Below are positions 15,867-23,707 of a DNA stretch of 47,524 bases, one piece after another (the first letter of the stretch is position 1; each line of letters opens with the position of its first letter). The notes below the pieces were generated by a model. That model worked only from the letters and a program-made list of their open reading frames with translations, searched no databases and was not told the origin of the DNA. The position numbers were made by a program, and so were the translations under genes. This DNA comes from an uncultured Oscillospiraceae bacterium (lineage in GTDB: Bacteria; Bacillota; Clostridia; Oscillospirales; Oscillospiraceae), in NCBI GenBank assembly GCA_947629795.1, contig CANRFC010000023.1, positions 1 through 47,524 of the forward strand, given 5' to 3'.

Positions 15867-17176
15867 AGGCTGATATCTCCTTTCTCAAAGAGGAAAATGT
15901 CTTCGCCGGCCAGAGCCACCCGGAGCTCCTGACCCACCGCAAAGCCTTGGGGCACAAGGGATCGCGGGGGTGAGAACACAGAGGAGGACGGGGCGGCGGG
16001 GGGCGGCGTGCCGGCGTCTGCGGGAGCAAGGCGGCCGCTCTGCCTGTCAGAGGGCGCAAAGCCTTGGGGCACAAGAGATTGCGGGGGTGAAAGCACAGAG
16101 GATGGCGGGGAGTGGGGGAGTTTCATGCGGAGGGGCGGAGGATCTTTTTCGGAACTTTTTGGACGCAAAAGGACGGAAATTCCGTCCAAATCGTCGATGA
16201 TACGGATAATCTCACAGGGGAAAGCACTCTCGCCGGGGGCAGCAGGGCGTAGGGCGGCGGCCCGAAAGGCCACAAAAACGGGACTTTTCGACAGGGAATC
16301 ACCGAAAATATCACCGGATTTCCCCGGTTTTTCATCTGCTTTTTCAGAATATGCCGATGGAGAAGGTGGGGCGGAAGGAGGGGGCTGAGAGGGGGCAGAG
16401 GGGAGGGGAAGGGTGAGGCCCAGTTGGGGAAGTTGTACGGAGTTGGACGTCTTTACCCCCTCAAATACGTTCTCTACACCCCCCATTTGGGCCTCTACCA
16501 GGTCCCGTGGGGCCCGGAACAGGTCCTCCTTGGCCCGGGGAGGCCGGGTGCGGCCGTGGTGGATGACACAGACCTCTCTGCAATTCCTCCAGGCCTCCCC
16601 CCGGTCGTGGGTGACCCAGACCATGGGGCCGGAAAAATCTTCCAGGGCGGTCTGGAGCTCCAGCTCCAGTTGGGCGCGGAGAGGGGCGTCCAGGGCGGAG
16701 AGGGGCTCGTCCAGGAGGATGCATCGGGGATGGGAGGCCAGGAGCCGGGCCAGGGCGGCGCGCTGCTGCTCGCCCCCAGAGAGGGTCCGGGGCTTTTGGC
16801 GGGAGACTCCCTCCAGGCGGAAGCGGCGGAGGAGCTCGGGGAGCTCCTTTTCCCGCCGGGCCCGGTCCGGGAGGGCGGCGGCGATGTTCTGCTCCACCGT
16901 CATGTGGGGGAAGAGGGCGTACTGCTGGAAGAGGTAGCCCACCTGCCGCCGTTGGGGGGGCAGGTCGATGTGTCCGGCGCTGTCGAAGAGGGTCATGCCG
17001 TCCAGCTCGATGTGCCCCTCATCGGGGCGGAGGATGCCGGCAATGCACTTGAGGGTGACGCTTTTGCCGCTGCCCGAGGGGCCCAGGAGGGCCAGAGGCT
17101 CCCCCGCGGCGACGGTGAAGGCGGCGTGGAGGGAGGTGGGGCCCAGGCCCTTGCGGATATCCACGATGAGGCTCAT
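15863..17176 (-). CDS. modC: ModC molybdate ABC transporter ATPase with expanded C-terminus
   Basis: ATPase of the molybdate importer. ATG 17176 overlaps modB (ATGA). The 437 residues hold Walker A GPSGSGKS (32-39), Q-loop (YLFQQYALFPHM), signature LSGGEQQR, Walker B CILLDEPLSALD and switch His in VTHDRGEAW, then a TOBE-like tail. ModC is usually about 350 residues; here the region after about residue 265 has a Pro/Ser-rich linker (LPLPSAPSQPPPSAPPSPSA) and SLVPQGFA twice, 39 residues apart. The matching DNA is repeated 117 bp apart, so an in-frame duplication or repeat insertion lies within the tail. ATPase function should be intact; the regulatory tail is unusual. Confidence 0.9.
   Translation of the reverse strand: MSLIVDIRKGLGPTSLHAAFTVAAGEPLALLGPSGSGKSVTLKCIAGILRPDEGHIELDGMTLFDSAGHIDLPPQRRQVGYLFQQYALFPHMTVEQNIAAALPDRARREKELPELLRRFRLEGVSRQKPRTLSGGEQQRAALARLLASHPRCILLDEPLSALDAPLRAQLELELQTALEDFSGPMVWVTHDRGEAWRNCREVCVIHHGRTRPPRAKEDLFRAPRDLVEAQMGGVENVFEGVKTSNSVQLPQLGLTLPLPSAPSQPPPSAPPSPSAYSEKADEKPGKSGDIFGDSLSKSPVFVAFRAAALRPAAPGESAFPCEIIRIIDDLDGISVLLRPKSSEKDPPPLRMKLPHSPPSSVLSPPQSLVPQGFAPSDRQSGRLAPADAGTPPPAAPSSSVFSPPRSLVPQGFAVGQELRVALAGEDIFLFEKGDISL
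15939..16107. repeat. In-frame 117-bp-spaced repeat inside modC
   Basis: About 48 bases beginning GCAAAGCCTTGGGGCACAAG recur at 15939-15988 and 16056-16107 with few mismatches, offset by 117 bp (39 codons). The intervening sequence is GC-rich. It encodes the repeated SLVPQGFA strings of ModC. Confidence 0.75.
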
Positions 17177-17853
17177 CCCTGCCGCCTCCTTCCCGCCCTG
17201 CGCTCCCGCTCCTCCAGGAGGTTCACCGCCAGGAGGAAGCAGGCGGACAGGGCGATGTTCACCAGCACCCAGCGCAGGGCCCCGGCGTCGTCCCCGGTGC
17301 GCCAGAGCTGGTAGACGGTGGTGGAGACCGTGGCGGTGCGGCCGGGGGTGTATCCCGCCACCATGGAGGTGGCCCCGTACTCCCCCAGGGCCCGGGCGAA
17401 GGCCAGCACCGCCCCGGCCAGGACCCCCTGCCGGCAGCAGGGGAGCTTTACCCGCCAGAAGACCCACAGGTCGGACCGGCCCAGGGTGCGCCCGGCGTCC
17501 CCCAGGGCGGGGTCGAAGGCCTCAAAGGCCCCCCGGGCGGTGCGGTACATCAGGGGGAAGGACACGGCGATGGTGGCGAAGACGGCCGACCACCACTGCA
17601 TCACCAGGCGCAAGCCGAAAACCTCTCCCACGAAGGCCCCCAGGGGTCGGTTGGGGCCCATGAGAAGGAGGAGGAGCCAGCCCATCACCGTGGGGGGGAG
17701 GACCAGGGGAAGGGTGAGGACCACGTCCAGGGCCCCCTTGGCCAGCCGGGGCAGACGGGCGATCTCCTGGGCGGCCCAGAGTCCCAGGAAGAAGACGGCC
17801 ACGGTGGAGATGGCCGAGATGCGCAGGGAGTTACAGAGGGGGAACCAGTCCAA
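17173..17853 (-). CDS. modB: ModB molybdate ABC transporter permease
   Basis: Membrane subunit of the molybdate importer. The 226 residues have about five or six hydrophobic segments and the ModB cytoplasmic EAA-type loop (DPALGDAGRTLGRSDLWVFW), plus the conserved ARALGEYGATSMVAGY segment near the C-terminal side, diagnostic of ModB/CysT permeases. The start is TTG 17853, supported by AAGGAGG eight bases upstream. It overlaps modC by four bases and follows modA after a 43-bp gap. The basic C-terminus (EERERRAGRRRQG) is cytoplasmic. Confidence 0.94.
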   Translation of the reverse strand: MDWFPLCNSLRISAISTVAVFFLGLWAAQEIARLPRLAKGALDVVLTLPLVLPPTVMGWLLLLLMGPNRPLGAFVGEVFGLRLVMQWWSAVFATIAVSFPLMYRTARGAFEAFDPALGDAGRTLGRSDLWVFWRVKLPCCRQGVLAGAVLAFARALGEYGATSMVAGYTPGRTATVSTTVYQLWRTGDDAGALRWVLVNIALSACFLLAVNLLEERERRAGRRRQG

Positions 17854-17896
17854 GGTCCTTACCTCCTTTCCAAAGGGGAGTTTTCAGAGGGGGAGC

Positions 17897-18715
17897 TTAC
17901 CCCAGGGGGGTGAAGCCCACGGTGGAGAAGACCTTGCCGGCCTCCTCCCCGGTGAGGTAGTCCAGGAAGGCCCTGGCCTCATGGGGGTGGGGGGCGGTTT
18001 TGAGAACGGCGGCGGGGTAGATGACCTGGCCGCACATTTCGGCGGTGGCGGTGTCGGCCACGGTGAGGCCGGCGGAGGCGGCGTCAGTGGCGTAGATGAC
18101 GCCGCAGTCCACGGTGGCCTCGCCCACCTGGGTGGTGACCTCTTTCACGTTGGAGCCGTAGGTCAGGCAGGAGGAGAGGGCGGCCTCGTCCAGGCCGTAG
18201 TAGGCGAAGATCTTCTGGGTGTACTGGCCCACGGGGACGTCGGAATTGCCCATGGCCAGGAGGACATCGCCGCTTGCCAAGAGCCGGGCCAGCTGGTCAA
18301 AGCTCTCCACGCCCTTGGGATTGCCCTGGGGGACGGCCAGGGCCACCTTGTTCTCCAACAGGTCCAGGCGGGTGGTGTGGTCCACGAAGTCCAGGCCGTC
18401 GGGGTTCTGGGCGCTGTCCCCCTCCAGGTCCAGCTGGTCCATCTGCTTGGGGGCGGCGGAGAGGAAGAGGTCACACTCCGCCCCCTCCTGGATCTGGGTC
18501 TTCAGGGTGCCCGAGGAGTCGAAGGTGAAGACCAGTTCCACATCGGGGGCCACGGCTTTGTAGTCCTGGGCGATCTGCTCCAGGGACTCGGTGAGGGAGG
18601 CGGCGGCGAAGACCACCACCTGGGTGGGCGTTTCGGCGGACTTCTTCCCGCCGCCGCAGGCGGACAGGGAGAGGACCAGGGTCAGGGACAGAAGGGACGC
18701 GGCGAGCTTTTTCAT
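17897..18715 (-). CDS. modA: ModA molybdate-binding lipoprotein
   Basis: Extracellular molybdate/tungstate-binding protein. The 272 residues start with a lipoprotein signal (MKKLAASLLSLTLVLSLSAC) with lipobox cysteine 20, then the ModA fold: VVVFAAASLTESLEQIAQDY (oxyanion-binding Ser), FTFDSSGTLKTQIQEGA (second binding Ser), DLFLSAAPKQMD, and DCGVIYATDA near the end. These are the standard ModA signatures. It follows the molybdopterin-binding protein gene by 28 bp in the same operon, so molybdate uptake and cofactor synthesis share one transcript. Confidence 0.95.
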   Translation of the reverse strand: MKKLAASLLSLTLVLSLSACGGGKKSAETPTQVVVFAAASLTESLEQIAQDYKAVAPDVELVFTFDSSGTLKTQIQEGAECDLFLSAAPKQMDQLDLEGDSAQNPDGLDFVDHTTRLDLLENKVALAVPQGNPKGVESFDQLARLLASGDVLLAMGNSDVPVGQYTQKIFAYYGLDEAALSSCLTYGSNVKEVTTQVGEATVDCGVIYATDAASAGLTVADTATAEMCGQVIYPAAVLKTAPHPHEARAFLDYLTGEEAGKVFSTVGFTPLG

Positions 18716-18743
18716 GATACCCTCACTTTCTCAGACGGATGGG

Positions 18744-19763
18744 TCAAAAACCGAAGCCACAGTTGGGCCAGTGGCAGCTCTCACACCCCAGGCACAGGCC
18801 CCCCTCCCCCAGGGAGGTGAGGTCGCTGCGCGATACCTTCACCCCGGCGGCAAGCCGGGGGAGGATGAGGTCAAAGATGGTGGTCCTGGCGTACATGACG
18901 CAGCCGGGCAGGCCGCAGATGGGGGTGCCGTCGGGGAAATAGCCTACCAGGAACATGGCCCCGGGGAGGACGGGGGCGCCGTAGGCCACCACCTCTGCCC
19001 CCGCGGCCTTGATGCCGCCGGGGGTGTTGTCGTCGGGGTCCACGCTCATGCCGCCGGTGCACAGGATGAGGTCGGGGGAGAGGGAGCGGGCTTCCCTGAT
19101 GGCGGCGGCCACATTGTCCACCCCGTCGCCGGAGTAGGAGACCGAAATGGTCTCGATGCCGTATTGCAGCAGCTTTTCCCGGACCACGGGGGTGAACTGG
19201 TCCCGGATGAGGCCCTTCTTCACCTCACTGCCGGTGGCGATGAGGGCGGCGGTCTTCAGCTTCCAGGGCAGCAGCTCCAGCAGGGGGCCCTGTCCGGCGG
19301 CGGCCTCGGCCAGTTGGAGCTTCTCTTCCTCGATGATGAGGGGAATGACCCGCATACCCGCCAGCTTCTCGCCCTTATGGACGGGGGTGTTGCCGTGGCG
19401 GGTGGCGATCATCACCTCCTCCTGGGCATTTACCGCCCGGAGACGGTCGGAGGCGACCCGGAAGAGGCCGTCACAGAGGGCGGTGAGCTCGATCTTGCCC
19501 TCCTTGGGTTCGCTGGCGGCCATGCCGTCGTTTTGGCACAGGGCCAGGAGCCGGGCGGCGGCGTCGTTTTCGTGGACCATGCCGGGGGTCATCTCCCAGA
19601 CGTAGAGATGCTCCTTGCCCATGGAGAGGAGGACGGGGACGTCTTCGGGGGTGACCACGTGGCCCTTGGAGAAGCGGGGGCCCTTGTATTCGCCGGGGAT
19701 GATCTGGGTCAGGTCGTGGTAGAGGACGTGGCCCACGGCCTGCTGAGTGGGGATACACTTCAT
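18744..19763 (-). CDS. Molybdopterin-binding protein with Cys-rich C-terminus
   Basis: A 339-residue protein with a MoeA/MogA-like molybdopterin-binding domain in the C-terminal half (AALIATGSEVKKGLIRDQF, LILCTGGMSVDPDDNTPGG, GLPGCVMYARTTIFDLILPR). The N-terminal half (IPTQQAVGHVLYHDLTQIIP, FSKGHVVTPEDVPVLLSMGK) resembles the SAF/MoeA N-terminal fold. It ends CLGCESCHWPNCGFGF: four cysteines in a short span, like a metal-binding knot. It is not the main MoeA, which is encoded separately. It may bind, carry or sense the cofactor. ATG 19763 overlaps the MOSC stop by three bases. Exact function unknown. Confidence 0.85.
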   Translation of the reverse strand: MKCIPTQQAVGHVLYHDLTQIIPGEYKGPRFSKGHVVTPEDVPVLLSMGKEHLYVWEMTPGMVHENDAAARLLALCQNDGMAASEPKEGKIELTALCDGLFRVASDRLRAVNAQEEVMIATRHGNTPVHKGEKLAGMRVIPLIIEEEKLQLAEAAAGQGPLLELLPWKLKTAALIATGSEVKKGLIRDQFTPVVREKLLQYGIETISVSYSGDGVDNVAAAIREARSLSPDLILCTGGMSVDPDDNTPGGIKAAGAEVVAYGAPVLPGAMFLVGYFPDGTPICGLPGCVMYARTTIFDLILPRLAAGVKVSRSDLTSLGEGGLCLGCESCHWPNCGFGF

Positions 19764-20203
19764 GCCTGTCCCTCCAAAACTTCGATCTTGTCGCCGGGGC
19801 GGACGGTACCCTCGGTGACCACCACGGCGAAGATGCCTTGGGTGGGCATGACGCAGGTGCCCGCCGCCTTTCGGATGGCGCAGTCGCTGTGGCACTCCTT
19901 GCCGATCTGGGTGACCTCCACCACGGTCTCGCCGATGGAGAGCCGGGTGCCCACCGGGAGGGACTTCAGGTCGATGCCCCGGGTGTTGATGTTCTCAGCA
20001 AAGGCCCCGTCGGTGAGAGGGATGGGGCAGGCCTCGCGCATGGTGTCCACGCTCTCCTCTGCCAGGAGGGAGATCTGGCGGTGCCAGTCCCCGGCGTGGG
20101 CGTCTCCCACGATGCCGTGGCGGAGCTTCAATTGGATCTCGGGCACCGGGTGCTTCTGGATGCCCCGGACCTCGCTGATATTGACCGATACCACTTCTGC
20201 CAT
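19760..20203 (-). CDS. MOSC domain protein
   Basis: A 147-residue stand-alone MOSC domain, a beta-rich fold found in molybdenum cofactor sulfurases and sulfur-carrier proteins. Visible features: VVSVNISEVRGIQKHPV, GIVGDAHAGDWHRQISLLAEES, the conserved cysteine in IGKECHSDCAIRKAAG and MPTQGIFAVVVTEGTVRPGD. The conserved Cys in GKECH is the proposed persulfide carrier. It lies between moaC and the molybdopterin-binding gene, overlapping the latter. Such short MOSC proteins are common in anaerobe Moco operons and may sulfurate or modify the cofactor; this is inference from the family. Confidence 0.92.
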   Translation of the reverse strand: MAEVVSVNISEVRGIQKHPVPEIQLKLRHGIVGDAHAGDWHRQISLLAEESVDTMREACPIPLTDGAFAENINTRGIDLKSLPVGTRLSIGETVVEVTQIGKECHSDCAIRKAAGTCVMPTQGIFAVVVTEGTVRPGDKIEVLEGQA

Positions 20204-20217
20204 GGGGATGACCTCCT

Positions 20218-20694
<477 letters not shown>

Positions 20695-20699
20695 AGTTG

Positions 20700-21644
20700 T
20701 CAGCCTCCGATCTGATTCATGTCTCTGGGGGTGTCGCTGGGGCGGCGGTCCAGGTGGTGCCCGGCGGGCTTTTGCAGGATGCCTTGGCGGAGGGCGTCCA
20801 CCAGCGCGTCGCCGTGGAGGCCCCGGAGGGGGAGCTCCTCGGCACTGTGGAGGCAGCCCTTCAGGTGGCCGTCGGCGGTGAGCCGGATGCGGCGGCACTG
20901 GGCACAGAATTCGTGGCTCAGGGGGGAGATGAGCCCCACCGTTCCCGCCGCGCCGGGGAGCTGGTAACGCCGGGCCACCCCCTGGCTGGGAAGGGGTTCA
21001 AGCTGGGGGAAGCGGTCCAGGATGGTGTCGCAGGAGAGGAAGCGGGAGCTCTCCCAGTGGGCGCAGGGGCCCATGGGCATGAGCTCGATGAAGCGGACCT
21101 CCCAGGGCTTTTCCCGGGTGAGGGCCAGGAAGTTTCCCACCTCGTCGTCGTTGAAGCCGCCAATCAGCACGCAGTTGAGCTTGAGGCGGTCAAAACCGGC
21201 GGCCTCGGCGGCCTCCAGGCCCCGGAGGACGTCTCCCAGCTCCCCCCGGCGGGTCATGGCGGCAAAGCGGTCGGGCCGGAGGGTGTCCAGGCTCACGTTG
21301 AGCCGGTCCACCCCCGCCTGACGCAGGGGGGCGGCCAGGTCGGGGAGAAGGCTACCGTTGGTGGTCAGGCACAGCTCCTCCACGCCGGGGATGGCCCGGA
21401 GCAGGCGGCAGATGTCCAGAAGGCCCCGGCGGACCAGGGGTTCGCCGCCGGTGAGGCGGAGCTTTTTTACCCCCAGGGAGACCGCCGCACGGGCAATTTC
21501 CGCGTACTCTTCAGGGGTCAGGACGGCGCCGTGGGGGCCTTTTTGGACGCCGTCGGGGGGCATACAGTACTGACAGCGGTAGTTACAAAGGTCGGTGATG
21601 GAGATGCGCAGATAGTCCACCTGCCGGCCGCACAGGTCCTTCAT
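20700..21644 (-). CDS. moaA: MoaA GTP 3',8-cyclase
   Basis: Radical SAM enzyme that opens molybdenum cofactor synthesis by cyclising GTP. The 314 residues have the N-terminal [4Fe-4S]/SAM motif Cys20-x3-Cys24-x2-Cys27 (CNYRCQYC), the [14 protein letters not shown]-binding string, and the second-cluster motif [18 protein letters not shown] in the C-terminal part, which binds substrate GTP. The protein ends in GG, the conserved tail that completes the active site in this family. It is encoded between moeA and moaC. Confidence 0.97.
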   Translation of the reverse strand: MKDLCGRQVDYLRISITDLCNYRCQYCMPPDGVQKGPHGAVLTPEEYAEIARAAVSLGVKKLRLTGGEPLVRRGLLDICRLLRAIPGVEELCLTTNGSLLPDLAAPLRQAGVDRLNVSLDTLRPDRFAAMTRRGELGDVLRGLEAAEAAGFDRLKLNCVLIGGFNDDEVGNFLALTREKPWEVRFIELMPMGPCAHWESSRFLSCDTILDRFPQLEPLPSQGVARRYQLPGAAGTVGLISPLSHEFCAQCRRIRLTADGHLKGCLHSAEELPLRGLHGDALVDALRQGILQKPAGHHLDRRPSDTPRDMNQIGG

Positions 21645-21659
21645 GGGGAGACCTTCTTT

Positions 21660-22856
21660 CTATGGGATGGGAATGAGACGCACCCGGTCGCCGGGGGAGA
21701 GGGGGCCGCTGCCGGCGGGGAGGTCGATGAGGCAGTTGCAGCCCACCATGCTCCTGAGCTGGCCGTTGGCCTGGGCCTGGGGGATGGACACCAGGCCGTC
21801 CTGAAGCCGGCCCCGGAGGAAACGGCGGGTGGGGCTGGGCTTGGGGAAGGGGTCGGCGGCGGTGGCCTCCCGGTAGGGAAGGGGGGCGGGCCGGGCCCCG
21901 GCGAGCTTGGTCAGGAGGGGTGGGACCAGGAGCTCGAAGGCCACGGCGGCCGAGAAGGGGTTGCCCGACAGGCCCAGGAGAAGGGTGGAGCCCTTCCGGG
22001 CGCAGAGGGTGGGCATGCCGGGCTTCATATCCACTCCGTGGAAGAGGAGCTCGGCTCCCCAGGCCAGGGCGGCGGTCTCCAGCAGGTCCTTCTGCCCCAC
22101 CGACACCCCGCCGGTGGTGAGAAGCAGGTCGGCCCTTTGGGCGGCGGCGTCCAGGGCGGAGACCAGGAGGGGGAGGGAGTCCCCGGCCAGGGCGGTCTCT
22201 GCCCGGGCCCCCAGGGCGTGGAGCCGGGCGGAGAGGTAGGGGGAATTCACGTCGTAAATTTTCCCGGGAGGGAGGGGAGCGCCGGGGGGGCAGACCTCGT
22301 CCCCGGTGGTGAGGACGGCGGCCCGGCAGGGCCGGGTCACCGAAAGGGCGTCCACTCCCGTTCCCGCCGCCACCGCCAGGGCGGCGGCGTCCAGCACGGT
22401 GCCGGCGGGAAGGAGGACCTCTCCGGCGGCATATTCCTCTCCCTTGCGGCAGAGGTTCTGCCCCGGCCGGAGGGACTGAAAGACGGTGACGGCCTCCTCC
22501 CCCAGGTCGGTGTCCTCCTGGCGCAGGACGCAGTCGGCCCCCGCCGGGACCATGGCCCCGGTCATCAGGCGCACCGCCTGACCGGGGCCCACGGTGATGT
22601 GGGAGAGGTCCCCGGCATAGAGCTTGTCCACCACCCGGAGCCGGACGGGATGTTCCGGAGCGGCCTGGACCAGGTCGGCGGCCCGGAGGGCGTACCCGTC
22701 CAGGGGGGAGCGGTCAAAGGGGGGCTGGTCGGTCCGGGCGGTGACGCTCTTCCGCAGGGTCCGGCCCAGGGCGGCGGAGAGGGGGACGGTCTCCGCGCCC
22801 AGGGGACGGGCGGCGGAGAGGAGGAGCTTCAGGGCTTCTTCCACGGTCACGGGCAT
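21660..22856 (-). CDS. moeA: MoeA molybdopterin molybdotransferase
   Basis: Inserts molybdate into adenylated molybdopterin. The 398 residues show the MoeA layout: PVTVEEALKLLLSAARPLG, the FDRSPLDGYALRAADL loop (usual form DxSAMDGYA, here S.LDGYA), GQAVRLMTGAMVPAGADCV, the MPT-binding LLLTTGGVSVGQKD and LLLGLSGNPFSAAVAFELLV, then domain IV. Start 22856 is chosen because AAGGAGG lies just upstream; an earlier ATG at 22874 overlaps that site. It overlaps the mobB end by 10 bp. The second molybdopterin-binding protein of the operon is distinct from this one. Confidence 0.95.
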   Translation of the reverse strand: MPVTVEEALKLLLSAARPLGAETVPLSAALGRTLRKSVTARTDQPPFDRSPLDGYALRAADLVQAAPEHPVRLRVVDKLYAGDLSHITVGPGQAVRLMTGAMVPAGADCVLRQEDTDLGEEAVTVFQSLRPGQNLCRKGEEYAAGEVLLPAGTVLDAAALAVAAGTGVDALSVTRPCRAAVLTTGDEVCPPGAPLPPGKIYDVNSPYLSARLHALGARAETALAGDSLPLLVSALDAAAQRADLLLTTGGVSVGQKDLLETAALAWGAELLFHGVDMKPGMPTLCARKGSTLLLGLSGNPFSAAVAFELLVPPLLTKLAGARPAPLPYREATAADPFPKPSPTRRFLRGRLQDGLVSIPQAQANGQLRSMVGCNCLIDLPAGSGPLSPGDRVRLIPIP

Positions 22857-23332
22857 AGGTGGGCCTCCTTGCACAGGAATTCCGCCAGGGGGGCGGGGTC
22901 GTCAAGGGGAAAGAGGGGACAGGGGACGGCCAGGGGCACGTCGCTGACCACGGCCAGACAGTTCTCCGGCTCCGCCGCCAGGGGCTTGCCCGAGGCGGCG
23001 CGGTACAGGGCGATCCTGGGCCAGGGGCCAGATTTGTCTCCCTCGATGAGGATGAGGTCCACGTCCCGGATGGACTCCACCAGCCGGGAGAGGGGGGTGG
23101 GCCGGTAGGAGAGGACGGCGGCGGCGGTGGGAGAGGCGATGGCCACCACGTCGGCCCCCGCCCGGGCCAGGCGCCAGGTGTCCTTGCCCGGGGTGTCCAT
23201 CTGAAAGCCGTGTCCGTCGTGCTTCACGGCGGCCACCCGCAGGCCCCGGGCCTTGAGACAGGCGATGAGCCCCTCTAAGTACTGGGTCTTGCCGGTGCCC
23301 GACCAGGCACACAGGGAGAAGACGGGGAGCAT
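22847..23332 (-). CDS. mobB: MobB molybdopterin-guanine dinucleotide biosynthesis GTPase
   Basis: P-loop GTPase associated with conversion of Mo-molybdopterin to the guanine dinucleotide form. The 161 residues begin MLPVFSLCAWSGTGKTQYLE with Walker A (AWSGTGKT, 9-16), followed by AAVKHDGHGFQMDTPGKDTW and DLILIEGDKSG, both typical of MobB. No mobA is seen in the window, so the partner enzyme is encoded elsewhere. ATG 23332 follows AAAGGAGG. It is the first gene of the operon, immediately behind the leader terminator, so it is the first gene controlled by the leader RNA. Confidence 0.93.
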   Translation of the reverse strand: MLPVFSLCAWSGTGKTQYLEGLIACLKARGLRVAAVKHDGHGFQMDTPGKDTWRLARAGADVVAIASPTAAAVLSYRPTPLSRLVESIRDVDLILIEGDKSGPWPRIALYRAASGKPLAAEPENCLAVVSDVPLAVPCPLFPLDDPAPLAEFLCKEAHLCP

Positions 23333-23365
23333 GGCGGGGCCTCCTTTCCGGGGCGGAAATGGGCA

Positions 23366-23400
23366 GAAAAACGGCGTGCCTGTCTGAGACAAGGCACGCC
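23366..23400 (-). terminator. Leader terminator before mobB
   Basis: On the minus strand GGCGTGCC..GTCT pairs with AGAC..GGCACGCC (23371-23400), followed by GTTTTT. It lies between the leader RNA and the mobB ribosome site, where a riboswitch expression platform would act. Confidence 0.85.
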
Positions 23401-23408
23401 CAACCAAG

Positions 23409-23545
23409 AGTCCTCCCCCTGGGAGGACCGGCGCGCGCCTTCTTCTCAAACACGGAAAGCAGCCCCGTTTCCAGGACCACTCTGCAACGCCCGGGGGCGT
23501 CCGGCCGGCAGCTCATAGGTCATCCCCGTAGAGCGGGCGGCTCGA
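23409..23545 (-). promoter_or_regulatory. Structured leader of the molybdenum operon, candidate Moco riboswitch
   Basis: About 140 nt of 5' leader fold into several stems: ACGCCC/GGGCGT (about 23488-23501), an arm GCAG...CTGC around TGGAAAC (about 23460-23486), GGCGCGCGCC, and a stable GTCCTCCC/GGGAGGAC hairpin (23410-23428) before the terminator. Position upstream of moa/moe/mob/mod genes, a GAAA-containing loop and a terminator are what the Moco RNA motif shows. I cannot align it to the Rfam model by eye, so the class is inferred from context and structure. Confidence 0.6.
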
Positions 23546-23570
23546 AAGCGGCACAATGAAGTTGTACTAT

Positions 23571-23599
23571 ACTATATCATATCCACCTGCTGCCGTCAA
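23571..23599 (-). promoter_or_regulatory. Promoter of the molybdenum operon
   Basis: Minus strand TTGACG (23599-23594), 17 bp, TATAGT (23576-23571). The start would be near 23563, leaving a 5' leader of about 230 nt before mobB. Confidence 0.8.
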
Positions 23600-23630
23600 C
23601 GGATTTTTGGGGCAAATGGAGGATTTTCCC

Positions 23631-23659
23631 TTGACAAATGGGGGAGATTGGGACAGAAT
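23631..23659 (+). promoter_or_regulatory. Candidate promoter of the ParB-like/BMP gene
   Basis: TTGACA (23631-23636), 17 bp, CAGAAT (23654-23659). It is divergent from the molybdenum operon promoter. Confidence 0.6.
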
Positions 23660-23707
23660 ACCCGTGAACACCGGGCCGCCGGCCCGGAGGAAAAGGAGGG
23701 ACCGCCC

